From Coriobacteriia bacterium (GTDB taxonomy: Bacteria > Actinomycetota > Coriobacteriia > Coriobacteriales > UMGS124), in the NCBI GenBank assembly GCA_018368455.1, contig JAGZEG010000009.1:1-64000 (forward strand): a DNA stretch of 64,000 nucleotides. Direction: 5' to 3'. Of this stretch, positions 26,242 to 35,060 are shown in pieces (position 1 is the stretch's first letter; each line of letters starts with the position of its first letter). A model generated the notes under the pieces. That model saw only the letters and a program-made list of their open reading frames with translations. It did no database searches and was not told the DNA's origin. The position numbers were made by a program, and so were the translations under genes.

Positions 26242-26769
26242 CTATCCTTCGCTTGCCACCGGTGCTGCGGAGGAGGGCTCTGCCGGGTGGACCGTTCCGG
26301 GAGCCTCGGGGCTCTGGCCTGTAGCGCCCGCAGCGGCGGAGGCCTTCTTCTTGGCGGCTGCCTGCTCGCGAAGCTTGGCGGCGCGGGCGCGGCGCTCCTC
26401 CTCGGCTTTCTGCCGGGCGGCGCGCCCCTCGTCGCTCAGGGAGAACACGTCGATGTGCTTCGTCGTGCCACCGGGGGCGTAGGTATTGTCCATGGACAGG
26501 GCGTGTTCGACGCAGACGTTGATGCAGTTGCGGCACTGCACGCACTGGAAGCGGTTGATGGCCCACGTGAGCGCGTGGCGGTCGACCTCGATGGCGCCGG
26601 TGGGGCACAGCACGGCGCAGCTGCCATCGTAGCGGCACTGCTCAGGATCGATGACGACGTGCCCCTTCGTCTGCTCGTAGAACGTGCGGGGCTGCGCGGG
26701 GTAGGCCTCGGTGGCCGGCTTGGAGAAGAGGCTGCGCAGCGTCATGCGCCCTAGCTTGAATTCGCCCAT
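26242..26769 (-). CDS. echF: Ech-type hydrogenase ferredoxin subunit EchF
   Basis: A 175-residue polyferredoxin-like subunit that passes electrons from reduced ferredoxin to the EchC small subunit. The second cluster motif is complete: C76-C79-C82-C86 (CVQCRNCINVC). The first reads CRYDGSCAVLCP (C45, D48, C51, C55): the second cysteine is replaced by Asp48, which can still ligate a [4Fe-4S] cluster, as in some archaeal ferredoxins. After residue ~110 comes an unusual Ala/Lys/Glu-rich tail (EEERRARAAKLREQAAAKKK, then Pro/Ala). It is the last gene of the six-gene ech operon, 14 bp after echE. Confidence 0.88.
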   Translation of the reverse strand: MGEFKLGRMTLRSLFSKPATEAYPAQPRTFYEQTKGHVVIDPEQCRYDGSCAVLCPTGAIEVDRHALTWAINRFQCVQCRNCINVCVEHALSMDNTYAPGGTTKHIDVFSLSDEGRAARQKAEEERRARAAKLREQAAAKKKASAAAGATGQSPEAPGTVHPAEPSSAAPVASEG

Positions 26770-26783
26770 CGGTCAGCTCCCTT

Positions 26784-27872
26784 CTATCGCTCGCCGCAGC
26801 TGATGCACGGGTCGATGGTCAAGATGATGTTGGGCACGTCGGCAAGGTCGCAGCCGCGCAGCGCCATGACCATGCCGGGGATGTTCGTGGACGTGGGCGT
26901 GCGCACGCGGAAGCGCTCGAGGAACTTCGTGCCGTTACCCTTGACGTAGTAGAACGCCTCTCCGCGGGGTTGCTCGACGCGCACGGCGGCCTGCGAGCCC
27001 TCGAGGGGATTGCCCTTGACGGGCGTGCGGATGTCGCCTTCGGGCATCTTGGCGACGAGCTGGGCGATGATGTCGATGGACTGGGGCACCTCCTGCACGC
27101 GCACCTTGCAGCGCGCGTAGCAGTCACCCTGGTCGTCGAGGATGGGCGCGAAGTCCGTCAACTCGCCGTAGGCGCCCTCGCCGATGAGGCGAACGTCGTT
27201 GTTGACGCCCGAGGCCCGCGCGAACGGGCCGACGGCTCCGTACTCGAGTGCCTGCTCCTTGCTTAGATGCCCCACGCCGACAAGGCGGCTACGCACGGAC
27301 GTGTCCTCGAGGAACGTCGCCGCGATCTGCTCGTACTCGTCACGCAGCGTCGTGAGCTCGGAGACGATGGTGCGCAGCTCCGTGTTCTCGATGTCCTTGA
27401 AAATGCCGCCGGGCGTGGACATGGAGAGGATGACGCGGCCGCCCGTCGTGCGCTCGAAGATGTTGAGGATACGCTCGCGCAGTCGGAAGCAGTGCATGAA
27501 CAGGCTTTCGAAGCCGAACGCGTCGGCGGCGAGTCCCATCCAGAGCAGGTGGCTGTGGATGCGCGACAGCTCGTGGAGGATGACGCGCAGGTATTGGGCG
27601 CGCGCTGGTACCTCGATGCCCATGAGGGCCTCGACGGCTTGGCAGTAGCCCATGGAGTGGCCGAAGCTGCAGATGCCGCAGATGCGCTCGGCGACGTAGA
27701 CAAAACGCTGGTAGTCACGCTTTTCGACGAGTTTTTCCAGGCCGCGGTGGATGAAACCGACCTGGGGGATGGCGTCGATGACGCGCTCGTCCTGAAGGAC
27801 CAGGTCCAGGTGGACGGGCTCGGGCAGGACGGGGTGCTGCGGGCCGAAGGGGATGATGGTCGTCTGTCCCAC
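26784..27872 (-). CDS. echE: Ech-type [NiFe] hydrogenase large subunit EchE
   Basis: A 362-residue catalytic subunit of a group 4 hydrogenase. Both nickel-binding pairs are intact: ERICGICSFGH (C65, C68) and DPCISCGER at the very C-terminus (C356, C359). This separates it from NuoD of complex I, which lacks these cysteines. The chain stops at the arginine of the DPCxxCxxR motif, so there is no C-terminal peptide for a maturation protease to remove. It catalyses proton reduction to H2 or the reverse. A strong GGAGG lies before the ATG. No hyp maturation genes are in the window. Confidence 0.94.
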   Translation of the reverse strand: MGQTTIIPFGPQHPVLPEPVHLDLVLQDERVIDAIPQVGFIHRGLEKLVEKRDYQRFVYVAERICGICSFGHSMGYCQAVEALMGIEVPARAQYLRVILHELSRIHSHLLWMGLAADAFGFESLFMHCFRLRERILNIFERTTGGRVILSMSTPGGIFKDIENTELRTIVSELTTLRDEYEQIAATFLEDTSVRSRLVGVGHLSKEQALEYGAVGPFARASGVNNDVRLIGEGAYGELTDFAPILDDQGDCYARCKVRVQEVPQSIDIIAQLVAKMPEGDIRTPVKGNPLEGSQAAVRVEQPRGEAFYYVKGNGTKFLERFRVRTPTSTNIPGMVMALRGCDLADVPNIILTIDPCISCGER

Positions 27873-27887
27873 GGGTGGTCCTCCTTT

Positions 27888-28370
27888 CTAGTTCGCGTCG
27901 GGCGCAGGCTCGGCACCTGCGGGTTTTTTGGCGGGTGCTGCCTTGCGGGCGGCTTTCTCCGGTGTCTGCGCCATGGGCGCGGGGTAGTGCAGGTGGTAGA
28001 AGCCGCCCTGGAAGTCGATGGAGATGCCCTCGACGTTGATGCCGAACAGGTCGTGCATCTCGTTCTCGAACATAAACGCTGTTGGGAACAGGACGCTGAC
28101 GCTGGGGACTGCCTGGTCCTGCGTGATGTTGACGCGGTAATTCAGAAGCTCGCGGGTGGCGTCGTTGGAAAACGAGTACGTGAGCTCGAACGTGGGGATC
28201 ATGGCAGGCCCATCGGACTCGGTCGCAGGTTCCTGCTCGGGTGTCGCCTCGACTCCGGTGCCACGTGTCGCGTGGCACTGTACGAAGCGCCAGCCCTGCC
28301 CCTTCATCTGAGACGCCTGGCCAAGCAGCTCGGCGAGGGGGATCTCTACAAACACCTGCTGCTCGCTCAT
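27888..28370 (-). CDS. echD: Ech-type hydrogenase subunit EchD (NuoC-like)
   Basis: A 160-residue NuoC-related subunit of the membrane hydrogenase. The conserved part ELTYSFSNDATRELLNYRV is followed by the family signature FMFENEMHDLFGINVEGISI near residues 95-115. An insertion around 40-60 is acidic and the end is Lys/Ala/Pro-rich. It ties the catalytic EchE/EchC module to the membrane arm. Its ATG overlaps the echC stop by 4 bp, showing coupling; echE follows 15 bp later. Confidence 0.88.
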   Translation of the reverse strand: MSEQQVFVEIPLAELLGQASQMKGQGWRFVQCHATRGTGVEATPEQEPATESDGPAMIPTFELTYSFSNDATRELLNYRVNITQDQAVPSVSVLFPTAFMFENEMHDLFGINVEGISIDFQGGFYHLHYPAPMAQTPEKAARKAAPAKKPAGAEPAPDAN

Positions 28371-29077
28371 GCTAGCGGCTCCTTTGTGGTTGCAACGGCG
28401 GGGTCGTGCTGCGCGGGGGCGACGGGTCGAACGGGAGGTGCGGCCGGTGTTTGGGGCGCCTCCGGGGTCGGGGACGCATCGCTCGCATCTGCCGGCTGGG
28501 GGTCGCTCGGTGCGGTGCCGACCTGCTGGAGCGTACCGTTGACTGCGGGCGTGTGGAGTACGCGGACGGGCTCGGCGTCGCCGGGCATTGCCGGCACGGG
28601 GACAGGGAGCCCCTGGGCGAGTGCGGCGCGCTTCTGCTCGAGGATATCGAGTCCGCGCACGACGGCGTCGATGATGGCTTCGGGACGCACGGCGCAGCCC
28701 GGGGCGTAGACGTCGACGGGGATGACCTGGTCGATGCCGCCGAGCGTGTTGTAGCACTCCCTGAAGACGCCGCCCGAGCAGGCGCAGATACCGCAAGCGA
28801 TGACGACCTTGGGCTCGACCATCTGATCGTAGATCTGCTTGATGACGGGTGCACACTGCTCGTTGACAGAGCCAGTCACGAGGAACAAGTCGGCATGGCG
28901 CGGGTTGCCGGTGTTGACGATGCCGAAGCGCTCCACGTCGTAGAGCGGGGTGAGGCTCGTGAGCACCTCGATGTCGCAGCCGTTGCAGCTTGCGGCGTCG
29001 TAGTGGATGAGCCACGGGGACTTGCGGGCGAACGATGTGCCGCCCAGCTTGGCGGCAAGCGTGTCGAGAATCGACAT
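28367..29077 (-). CDS. echC: Ech-type hydrogenase small subunit EchC (NuoB-like)
   Basis: A 236-residue iron-sulfur subunit holding the proximal [4Fe-4S] cluster next to the NiFe site. The four ligands can be assigned to ASCNGCDIE (C31, C34), the cysteine-rich CGICACSGG (~100) and APGCAVRPE (~140). The family core ends near residue 150. It is followed by an 85-residue Pro/Ala/Thr tail not present in typical EchC proteins of ~150 residues. I chose the ATG giving MSILDTLA, 5 bp after GGGAGG; a GTG two codons upstream is possible. Confidence 0.92.
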   Translation of the reverse strand: MSILDTLAAKLGGTSFARKSPWLIHYDAASCNGCDIEVLTSLTPLYDVERFGIVNTGNPRHADLFLVTGSVNEQCAPVIKQIYDQMVEPKVVIACGICACSGGVFRECYNTLGGIDQVIPVDVYAPGCAVRPEAIIDAVVRGLDILEQKRAALAQGLPVPVPAMPGDAEPVRVLHTPAVNGTLQQVGTAPSDPQPADASDASPTPEAPQTPAAPPVRPVAPAQHDPAVATTKEPLA

Positions 29078-29087
29078 GGGCACCTCC

Positions 29088-29978
29088 CTAGAAAAAGACG
29101 ACGCCGTTGCTGTTGATGAAGTAGAACAGCGCGAAGTTGACGAGGCCGGCCGCTGCGGCGACGATCCATGACCCTGCGAGCATCTTCTGCCACTTCATGC
29201 GGGCGAACGTGTTGTCTACCCAGATCTCGAGGAAGTAGACGACGGCGATCATGATGAGGGCAAGAAGCACGGACAGCGGGCTGGCCGTCAGGAAGAACAT
29301 GCCAACCCAGCCGAGGAAGATGACGGTCTCGTACCAGTGCGTGACCTCGATGATGGCCAGGGACAGGCCGCTCATCTCCGTCGTGGCGCCGCGCACGATC
29401 TCCTGGTGGGCGTGGTGGCTCGACGCGATGTCGAACGGGGACTTGTGCAGCTTGATCGTCAGGACGAACAGCAGACCCAGGAAGATGAGCGGCTGCCATA
29501 CGACCATGGGAACGTCTCCGTGGCTCAGGGCGGACACGTCGAACGAGCCGCTGAACAGGTACAGTCCCACGCCGACGAGCAGGACCATCGGCTCGTAGCA
29601 CATGACCTGCAGGATCTCGCGCTGCACGCCCGTCTGGACATACGGCGACGGAATGACGGACGCCGCAAGCACGTAGAGCAGGCTTGACAGCGTGACGAGG
29701 AAGACGCACAGCAGGAAGCTGCCGCCCGAGAAGAACACGAAGCAGGCGACAACTGTGGAGAGCAGCCCAAGCACCAGCAGCATGAGCTGGGCGAGGTCGT
29801 TGGCGCGCCAGTCCTTCTCCAACAGTTTGCGCACGTCATAGTACGGCTGCAGCAGCACGGGGCCCTGGCGGCCCTGCATGCGCGCAGAGATGATGCGGTC
29901 GATGCCGGCGATGAGGCAGCCCGCGATAGGGGCGCCAACCACGAAGACGATGCCGAGCAGAATGCCGAGCCACGTCAT
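29088..29978 (-). CDS. echB: Ech-type hydrogenase membrane subunit EchB (NuoH-like)
   Basis: A 296-residue integral membrane subunit with about eight helices, homologous to NuoH/HyfC, linking the hydrogenase module to the ion pump. Conserved features: the cytoplasmic loop RMQGRQGPVLLQPYYDVRKL after helix 1, the acidic loop PFDIASSHHAHQEIVRG with conserved Asp and Glu, and YETVIFLG. It starts directly after the echA stop (TAA ATG) and ends 10 bp before the echC start. Confidence 0.9.
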   Translation of the reverse strand: MTWLGILLGIVFVVGAPIAGCLIAGIDRIISARMQGRQGPVLLQPYYDVRKLLEKDWRANDLAQLMLLVLGLLSTVVACFVFFSGGSFLLCVFLVTLSSLLYVLAASVIPSPYVQTGVQREILQVMCYEPMVLLVGVGLYLFSGSFDVSALSHGDVPMVVWQPLIFLGLLFVLTIKLHKSPFDIASSHHAHQEIVRGATTEMSGLSLAIIEVTHWYETVIFLGWVGMFFLTASPLSVLLALIMIAVVYFLEIWVDNTFARMKWQKMLAGSWIVAAAAGLVNFALFYFINSNGVVFF

Positions 29979-31970
29979 TTACATCACGCTCCCCATGAAC
30001 ACGAGGGTCTCGCCCAGGGCGCAGGCTATGGCCATGCCGGCGATGAGGGCGCACAGGATGGTGCCGACGAGCCCGATGCGCTTCTCGCTGAAGAGGTCAT
30101 CGAGATACCAGTTGCGCTGCTCGCAGGAGACGGGCGCACCGAGCGAGCCGGAGAACGACGAACCGTCGATGCCGACGCCGCCCATCATGACCTGGTGCTC
30201 CTGCATGCCCGCCTGCTTGGCGAGCGTCTTGCCGCGCAGGGCGAACACGGCCGGGATGGCGACCATGATGACGGCCATGACAGCCATGACGACCAGGTCG
30301 GCACCCGAGGGCTCGCGCAGGCGGCCGCCGACGAGCTGCGCGGCGTATGGGGACACGACGTCGCTGGAGATGAGCGGAAGGAATATGGAGCACAGCACGA
30401 CGAGCGCGGCCATGACGCCGAGCGCGACCCATTCCGTGCGGTGGATTCCAGCCTCGACGTTGTTGGCGCTGCGCATGCCGCCGAGGATCTTCGTGAGCCA
30501 CTTGGCCCAGAAGAAGAACGTGGCGGCCGAGCCGAACGCCAGCATGATGACGATGACGAGCACGCCGGAGTTCACGAAGGCGGACAGGGCTGCCCACTTG
30601 GAGATGAGCATGCCGAAAGGCGCGACGAACATGCCGCAGATGCCCAGCGCCATGAGGCACGTGAGCCGGGGCATGCGGGAGACGAGCGCGTCCATGCTCT
30701 CGATGTCGCGGCTGCCGATGTGGTGCTCGGCCGTGCCCACGCACAGGAAGAGCAGAGACTTGGCGGCGGCGTGGAAGACGAGCAGGAACGTTGCCGCCCA
30801 GATGGCCGCTGCCGTGCCGATGCCGGCGCACGCCACGATGAGGCCGAGGTTGGCGATCGTCGAGTACGCGAGCACACGCTTGGCGTTGCTCTGGCTGATG
30901 GCGATGAGCGAGCACAGCAGGAACGTCGTGGCACCGACAAGCATGACGCCCAGGCCGACGGGGTTGATACCCAGTCGGGGCAGGTCATTCACGAACGTGC
31001 CCATGAGCGGGGAGAGCTTGATGAGCAGGAACACGCCCGCCTTCACCATCGTCGACGAGTGCAGCAGGGCACTCGTGGGCGTGGGGGCGACCATGGCGCC
31101 GAGCAGCCACGTGTGGAACGGCATCTGGGCGGCTTTCGTAAGCGCTGCCAGCGCGAGCAGGGCGAGCGGGAGCATGGCGACGTTGGGAGCGAGCAGGCCG
31201 GCGTTGACGAAGCGGTCGAGTTCGATGACGCCCAGCGACGTGCCCATGAATATGAGCGCGAGCGTGAAGGAGATGCCGCCGATCATGTTCATCCAGATCT
31301 GGCGGAATGCGTTTGCCGTGGCTTCTTCGGTGCGCGTGTAGCCGATGAGGTAGAACGAGCAGACGGTCGTGACCTCCCAGGCGCACAGCATCCAAGCGAG
31401 GTCGTTGAAGAATACGATGCCGAACATGGCGGAAAGGAATGCGAGCATGACGGCGAAGAACACGGGCTGGCGGTCCGTGGCGTGCGGCTCGCCGGTCTGG
31501 GCGAGCTCGTCCTGGTGCGCCTGGAAGTCGTGCATATATCCGCAGGCGTATACGCAGATGCCGCTGCCGATGATGCCGATGACGAGCACCATGATGGCAG
31601 AGAGCGTGTCGACGCTGACGGCGCTGCGCACGTGCACGTTCCCGACGACGCCGAACTCGAGCACGCACACGAGCAGCGCCTGGATGCAGGCGAGCGCGAA
31701 TATGGCGTGCCGCTTTGCCGAGAGGGAGCGCCACATGACGTAGGCGCACAGCGCGAGCTCGATGACGAGGAAGAGCCAGCTCAGGGCCTCGTTGTGATAG
31801 CCGTACGACAGTGTGCTGCCTCCTGTGAGGTGTCCGCCCGCAAAGGCGATGCTGGCGATGGCGATGACGACGGCTGCCGCGCATACGATGATCTCACGCG
31901 CCCTGCGCTCCCTCACGACGAGGCAGAGCCCCGCCGCGACGAGCGGAAAGACGATGAGGAACCAGATCAT
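29979..31970 (-). CDS. echA: Ech-type hydrogenase antiporter-like subunit EchA (NuoL/HyfB-like)
   Basis: A 663-residue membrane protein with about 16 helices of the NuoL/MrpA antiporter family, the probable proton- or sodium-pumping subunit. Visible landmarks are CSFYLIGYTRTEEATANAFR in helix 5-6 (conserved Glu), LTKAAQMPFHTWLLGAMVAP (transport lysine), ALLHSSTMVKAGVFLL (lysine) and FHAAAKSLLFLCVG. The length fits the long form with a lateral helix. It is first in the operon and opens with ATG at 31970; GTG two codons upstream is an alternative closer to GGAGG. Confidence 0.9.
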   Translation of the reverse strand: MIWFLIVFPLVAAGLCLVVRERRAREIIVCAAAVVIAIASIAFAGGHLTGGSTLSYGYHNEALSWLFLVIELALCAYVMWRSLSAKRHAIFALACIQALLVCVLEFGVVGNVHVRSAVSVDTLSAIMVLVIGIIGSGICVYACGYMHDFQAHQDELAQTGEPHATDRQPVFFAVMLAFLSAMFGIVFFNDLAWMLCAWEVTTVCSFYLIGYTRTEEATANAFRQIWMNMIGGISFTLALIFMGTSLGVIELDRFVNAGLLAPNVAMLPLALLALAALTKAAQMPFHTWLLGAMVAPTPTSALLHSSTMVKAGVFLLIKLSPLMGTFVNDLPRLGINPVGLGVMLVGATTFLLCSLIAISQSNAKRVLAYSTIANLGLIVACAGIGTAAAIWAATFLLVFHAAAKSLLFLCVGTAEHHIGSRDIESMDALVSRMPRLTCLMALGICGMFVAPFGMLISKWAALSAFVNSGVLVIVIMLAFGSAATFFFWAKWLTKILGGMRSANNVEAGIHRTEWVALGVMAALVVLCSIFLPLISSDVVSPYAAQLVGGRLREPSGADLVVMAVMAVIMVAIPAVFALRGKTLAKQAGMQEHQVMMGGVGIDGSSFSGSLGAPVSCEQRNWYLDDLFSEKRIGLVGTILCALIAGMAIACALGETLVFMGSVM

Positions 31971-32257
31971 GCCCACGATGCCTCCGCTTCTCCTCGGTCG
32001 ATGTTCACGGTTTCATACCACTGTTTCGTTCCCCCCGCTGTGTAGGGGCTGTGTGCGGGCGTTTTGCGGGGGTTGAGCGCCCGGTGGACGGATGCAGTGC
32101 CGTACGAATGTATGCCGAACCTGTGTTCGTTTCTGAGTATAGCACGATTTCTTGACAGCGGCGTACGAATCGCCACAATTGTGGTGGGGATGGAGAACGG
32201 CGCCGTGGATATACTTACGGACGCGAAGCGACGGCCGGAAGATATGGCAGGTGGGGT
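31971..32257. promoter_or_regulatory. Divergent ech / rsmI promoter region
   Basis: 287 bp between divergent operons. On the minus strand TGCTATACT (32136-32144) is an extended -10 promoter for ech. On the plus strand TTGACA (32152-32157) is a perfect -35 for rsmI with a poor -10 17 bp on. The nine bases CGTACGAAT, containing a palindrome, occur twice (32101-32109 and 32162-32170) flanking both promoters and could be regulator sites. Confidence 0.5.
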
Positions 32258-33124
32258 ATGGAGAGAGACGAACGGGCGGGCGGTCTCACACTCGTGGGCA
32301 CGCCCATAGGCAACCTGGGGGACATTTCGCCGCGCGCCCGCGCCGCGCTCGAACAGGCCGATGTCGTGCTTGCCGAGGACACGCGCGTCACGGGCAAACT
32401 GTTGGCGGCGTGCGGCTTGAGCGCCCGACTCGAGCGCTGTGACGAGAACGTCATTGGCGCGCGGGCGGCTGGGCTTGTCGAGCGCATGGCGGCGGGCGAG
32501 CGCATCGCGCTTGTGAGTGACGCTGGCATGCCGGCCGTGGCGGACCCTGGTGCTCGTCTCGTTGATGCCTGTCGCGACGCGGGCGTCCCTGTCGACGTCG
32601 TTCCCGGCCCCTCTGCCGTGACGTGTGCCATTGCGGCGGCGGGCTTTGCGTGCGAGCGGTTCTACTTCGGGGGCTTTTTGCCGCGTCGTGATGGCGAGCG
32701 CGATCGCCTGCTCGCGAGTCTGCGGGCGTTGCCGGCCGTGCTTGTGTTCTACGAGTCGCCGCACCGTACGGCGGCAAGCCTCGCGGCGATCGCGCGGGCG
32801 TTTCCGGGGCGTCGTGCCGCCATGGCGCGCGAGCTGACGAAGCTCCACCAGGAAGTCGTGCGTGACGCGGCGCCGGCTCTTGCTGAGCTCATTTCAGCGC
32901 GCGAGCTCAAGGGCGAGGTCGTGCTTGTTATCGACGCCCCGGGCGATGACGAGCTTGCGATGGCAGAGCCAATGGGCGCCTCGTTTGACCTCGATGCCGC
33001 CATCCGGGAGGGCCTGGAAGCGGGGACGCCCAAGAGCGCTCTGGCGCGCGAGCTTGCGACGCGCTGCCCGCTGTCGCGCGGTCAGGTCTACGACCGCATT
33101 CAGGAACTTGCGAGGGAAGCATAG
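32258..33124 (+). CDS. rsmI: 16S rRNA (cytidine1402-2'-O)-methyltransferase RsmI
   Basis: A 288-residue SAM-dependent methyltransferase of the tetrapyrrole-methylase fold acting on helix 44 of 16S rRNA. Signatures: LTLVGTPIGNLGDISPRA at the start, VVLAEDTRVTGKLL, IALVSDAGMPAVADPG, VDVVPGPSAVTCAIAAAG and VFYESPHRTAASL. The C-terminal ~50 residues (GTPKSALARELA) form the usual small helical end. It begins a plus-strand housekeeping run rsmI-metG-tatD-x-rsmA found in many bacteria. Confidence 0.93.
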   Translation: MERDERAGGLTLVGTPIGNLGDISPRARAALEQADVVLAEDTRVTGKLLAACGLSARLERCDENVIGARAAGLVERMAAGERIALVSDAGMPAVADPGARLVDACRDAGVPVDVVPGPSAVTCAIAAAGFACERFYFGGFLPRRDGERDRLLASLRALPAVLVFYESPHRTAASLAAIARAFPGRRAAMARELTKLHQEVVRDAAPALAELISARELKGEVVLVIDAPGDDELAMAEPMGASFDLDAAIREGLEAGTPKSALARELATRCPLSRGQVYDRIQELAREA

Positions 33125-33334
33125 GGGCGAACGTCGCGCCGCGTTACGCTCTTCGCTTTTTGCGTCGTGCCCATGGGGGCGTGGCCCGGGGGAACGTTTG
33201 TCGGGGTGCCCTGATGATACGATGGACGCCTCTTGAAAGCCGGTGGTTGCGTCTCGGCCGTCCGTGATTGTGCTGGGCGGCACGTGCGGGGCGCACTGAG
33301 ATTGACCTGTGGATTTGCGGAAAGGGATGCACCC

Positions 33335-35014
33335 ATGACCTGTGACTGCGGCTGCACCGGCGCCTCTGCGGCGCCCAAGGGCTCGTACTACATCACCACG
33401 CCCATCTATTACGTGAACGCTGCCCCGCACCTGGGCACGGCGTACTCCACGATCGTCTGTGACACGCAGGCGCGCTTCCGTCGCATGGACGGCTATGACG
33501 TGCACTTCCTCACGGGCCTCGACGAGCACGGCCAGAAGGTTGCTGACTCTGCCGCCGCGCACAACATGACGCCTCAGCAGTGGTGCGACTTCATGGCGCC
33601 GCCGTTCCAGGAGCTGTGGAGCCAGCTTGAGGTCACGAATGACGACTTCATTCGTACGACGCAGCCCCGTCACGAGCGCGCCGTGCAGCACTTCTGGGAG
33701 GTCCTCAAGGACAAAGGCTACATCTACAAGGGCGCCTACGAGGGCTGGTACTGCGTGCCTGACGAGACGTATTTCACGGAGACGGACGTGCGCCACGCCA
33801 ACGAGGGCGACGACGCCGATCCCGAGCACCCGCTGTGCCCCGACTGCCACCGCCCGCTCGAGCGCATCTCCGAGGAGAGCTGGTTTTTCAAGCTCTCGGA
33901 GTTCCAGCAGCCGCTGCTCGACTTCTACGCATCCCATCCCGACTTCATCCAGCCTGAGACGCGCCGCAACGAGGTCATCTCGTTTGTCGAGGGTGGCCTC
34001 AAGGACCTCTCGGTGACGCGCACGACGTTTGACTGGGGCATCCCGCTGCCGTTTGACGAGAAGCACGTTACATACGTGTGGTTCGACGCGCTCATCAACT
34101 ACTTGACTGCCGTGGGCTACGGCGACCCCGATCAGGCCGATGAGTTCGCCAAGCGCTGGCCTGCCCAGCAGCATGTCGTCGGCAAGGACATCATTCGCTT
34201 CCACTGCGTCATCTGGCCTGCCATGCTCATGGCGGCGGGCCTGCCCGTGACGGAGCACGTGCTTGCTCACGGCTTCCTGCTGGTGCGTGGCGCTGACGGC
34301 AAGGCCGAGAAGATGTCGAAGAGCCGTGGCAACTCCATCTTTCCGCAGCAGGTCGTTGACCTGCTGGGTGTCGAGGGCTACCGCTACTACTTTATGACGG
34401 ACGTGACGCACGGCCAGGACGGAGCCATCAGCTTCGACCGCATGGCGCAGGTTTACAACGCCGATCTTGCCAACAGCTGGGGTAACCTTGTGAGCCGTAC
34501 GCTCAACATGGCTATCAAGTACTTTGACGGCAAGGCGCCGGCGCGAGGCGAGGGGTATGCCGAGCGCGAGAGCCCACTTGCCCAGGTGGCTGCCGGCATC
34601 TATGAGCGCTATGCCGCAGCGATGTCCGGCTTTGACTATCAGGTCGCCGCGAAGGTTGTTGTGGAGCTGGCCGCCGTCGCCAACCACTACATCGAGGACA
34701 TGGCCCCGTGGGCGCTTTCAAAGGCGGCTGCCGACGATGCCGTCAAGGCTGACGAGCTGCAGTTCGTCATGTGGGGGCTGTGCGAGGCCATCCGTATCAT
34801 CGCCACGCTGCTGTGGCCGATCACGCCGGGCACGTCGGCCGAGGTCATGCGCCGCATGGGCCTTGCGACGGAGCCGACGCACGACCTCGAGGCCGCGTGC
34901 GTGTGGGGCCAGTTCGCCGGCGGCGAGGCCGTGGAGAAGGGCGATCCGCTCTTCCCGCGCCTCGACATGAGCAAGCTGCCCGCCGTCGGTGATGCTGTGC
35001 CTGCGCAGGCGTAG
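33335..35014 (+). CDS. metG: Methionyl-tRNA synthetase
   Basis: A 559-residue canonical MetRS. It has YYITTPIYYVNAAPHLGTAY (HLGT version of HIGH), DVHFLTGLDEHGQK, a zinc-site-like CPDCHRPLE, KDIIRFHCVIWPAML and an intact EKMSKSRGNSI. The anticodon-binding helices occupy the C-terminal third and no EMAP domain is present. The first ~14 residues are Cys-rich (MTCDCGCTGAS), an unusual N-terminal extension. AAAGGGA lies 7 bp before the ATG. This is the housekeeping enzyme; compare the altered paralogue at 23924. Confidence 0.94.
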   Translation: MTCDCGCTGASAAPKGSYYITTPIYYVNAAPHLGTAYSTIVCDTQARFRRMDGYDVHFLTGLDEHGQKVADSAAAHNMTPQQWCDFMAPPFQELWSQLEVTNDDFIRTTQPRHERAVQHFWEVLKDKGYIYKGAYEGWYCVPDETYFTETDVRHANEGDDADPEHPLCPDCHRPLERISEESWFFKLSEFQQPLLDFYASHPDFIQPETRRNEVISFVEGGLKDLSVTRTTFDWGIPLPFDEKHVTYVWFDALINYLTAVGYGDPDQADEFAKRWPAQQHVVGKDIIRFHCVIWPAMLMAAGLPVTEHVLAHGFLLVRGADGKAEKMSKSRGNSIFPQQVVDLLGVEGYRYYFMTDVTHGQDGAISFDRMAQVYNADLANSWGNLVSRTLNMAIKYFDGKAPARGEGYAERESPLAQVAAGIYERYAAAMSGFDYQVAAKVVVELAAVANHYIEDMAPWALSKAAADDAVKADELQFVMWGLCEAIRIIATLLWPITPGTSAEVMRRMGLATEPTHDLEAACVWGQFAGGEAVEKGDPLFPRLDMSKLPAVGDAVPAQA

Positions 35015-35060
35015 GAAGCTGGGGCGGATGGGGCCGATAGGACGAGAGGGGGCAACGCGA

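Noticed and set aside
26242..31970. Respiratory complex I (nuo) operon
   Set aside because: Only six subunits in Ech order are present and the large subunit keeps both Ni-binding CxxC pairs, which NuoD lacks.
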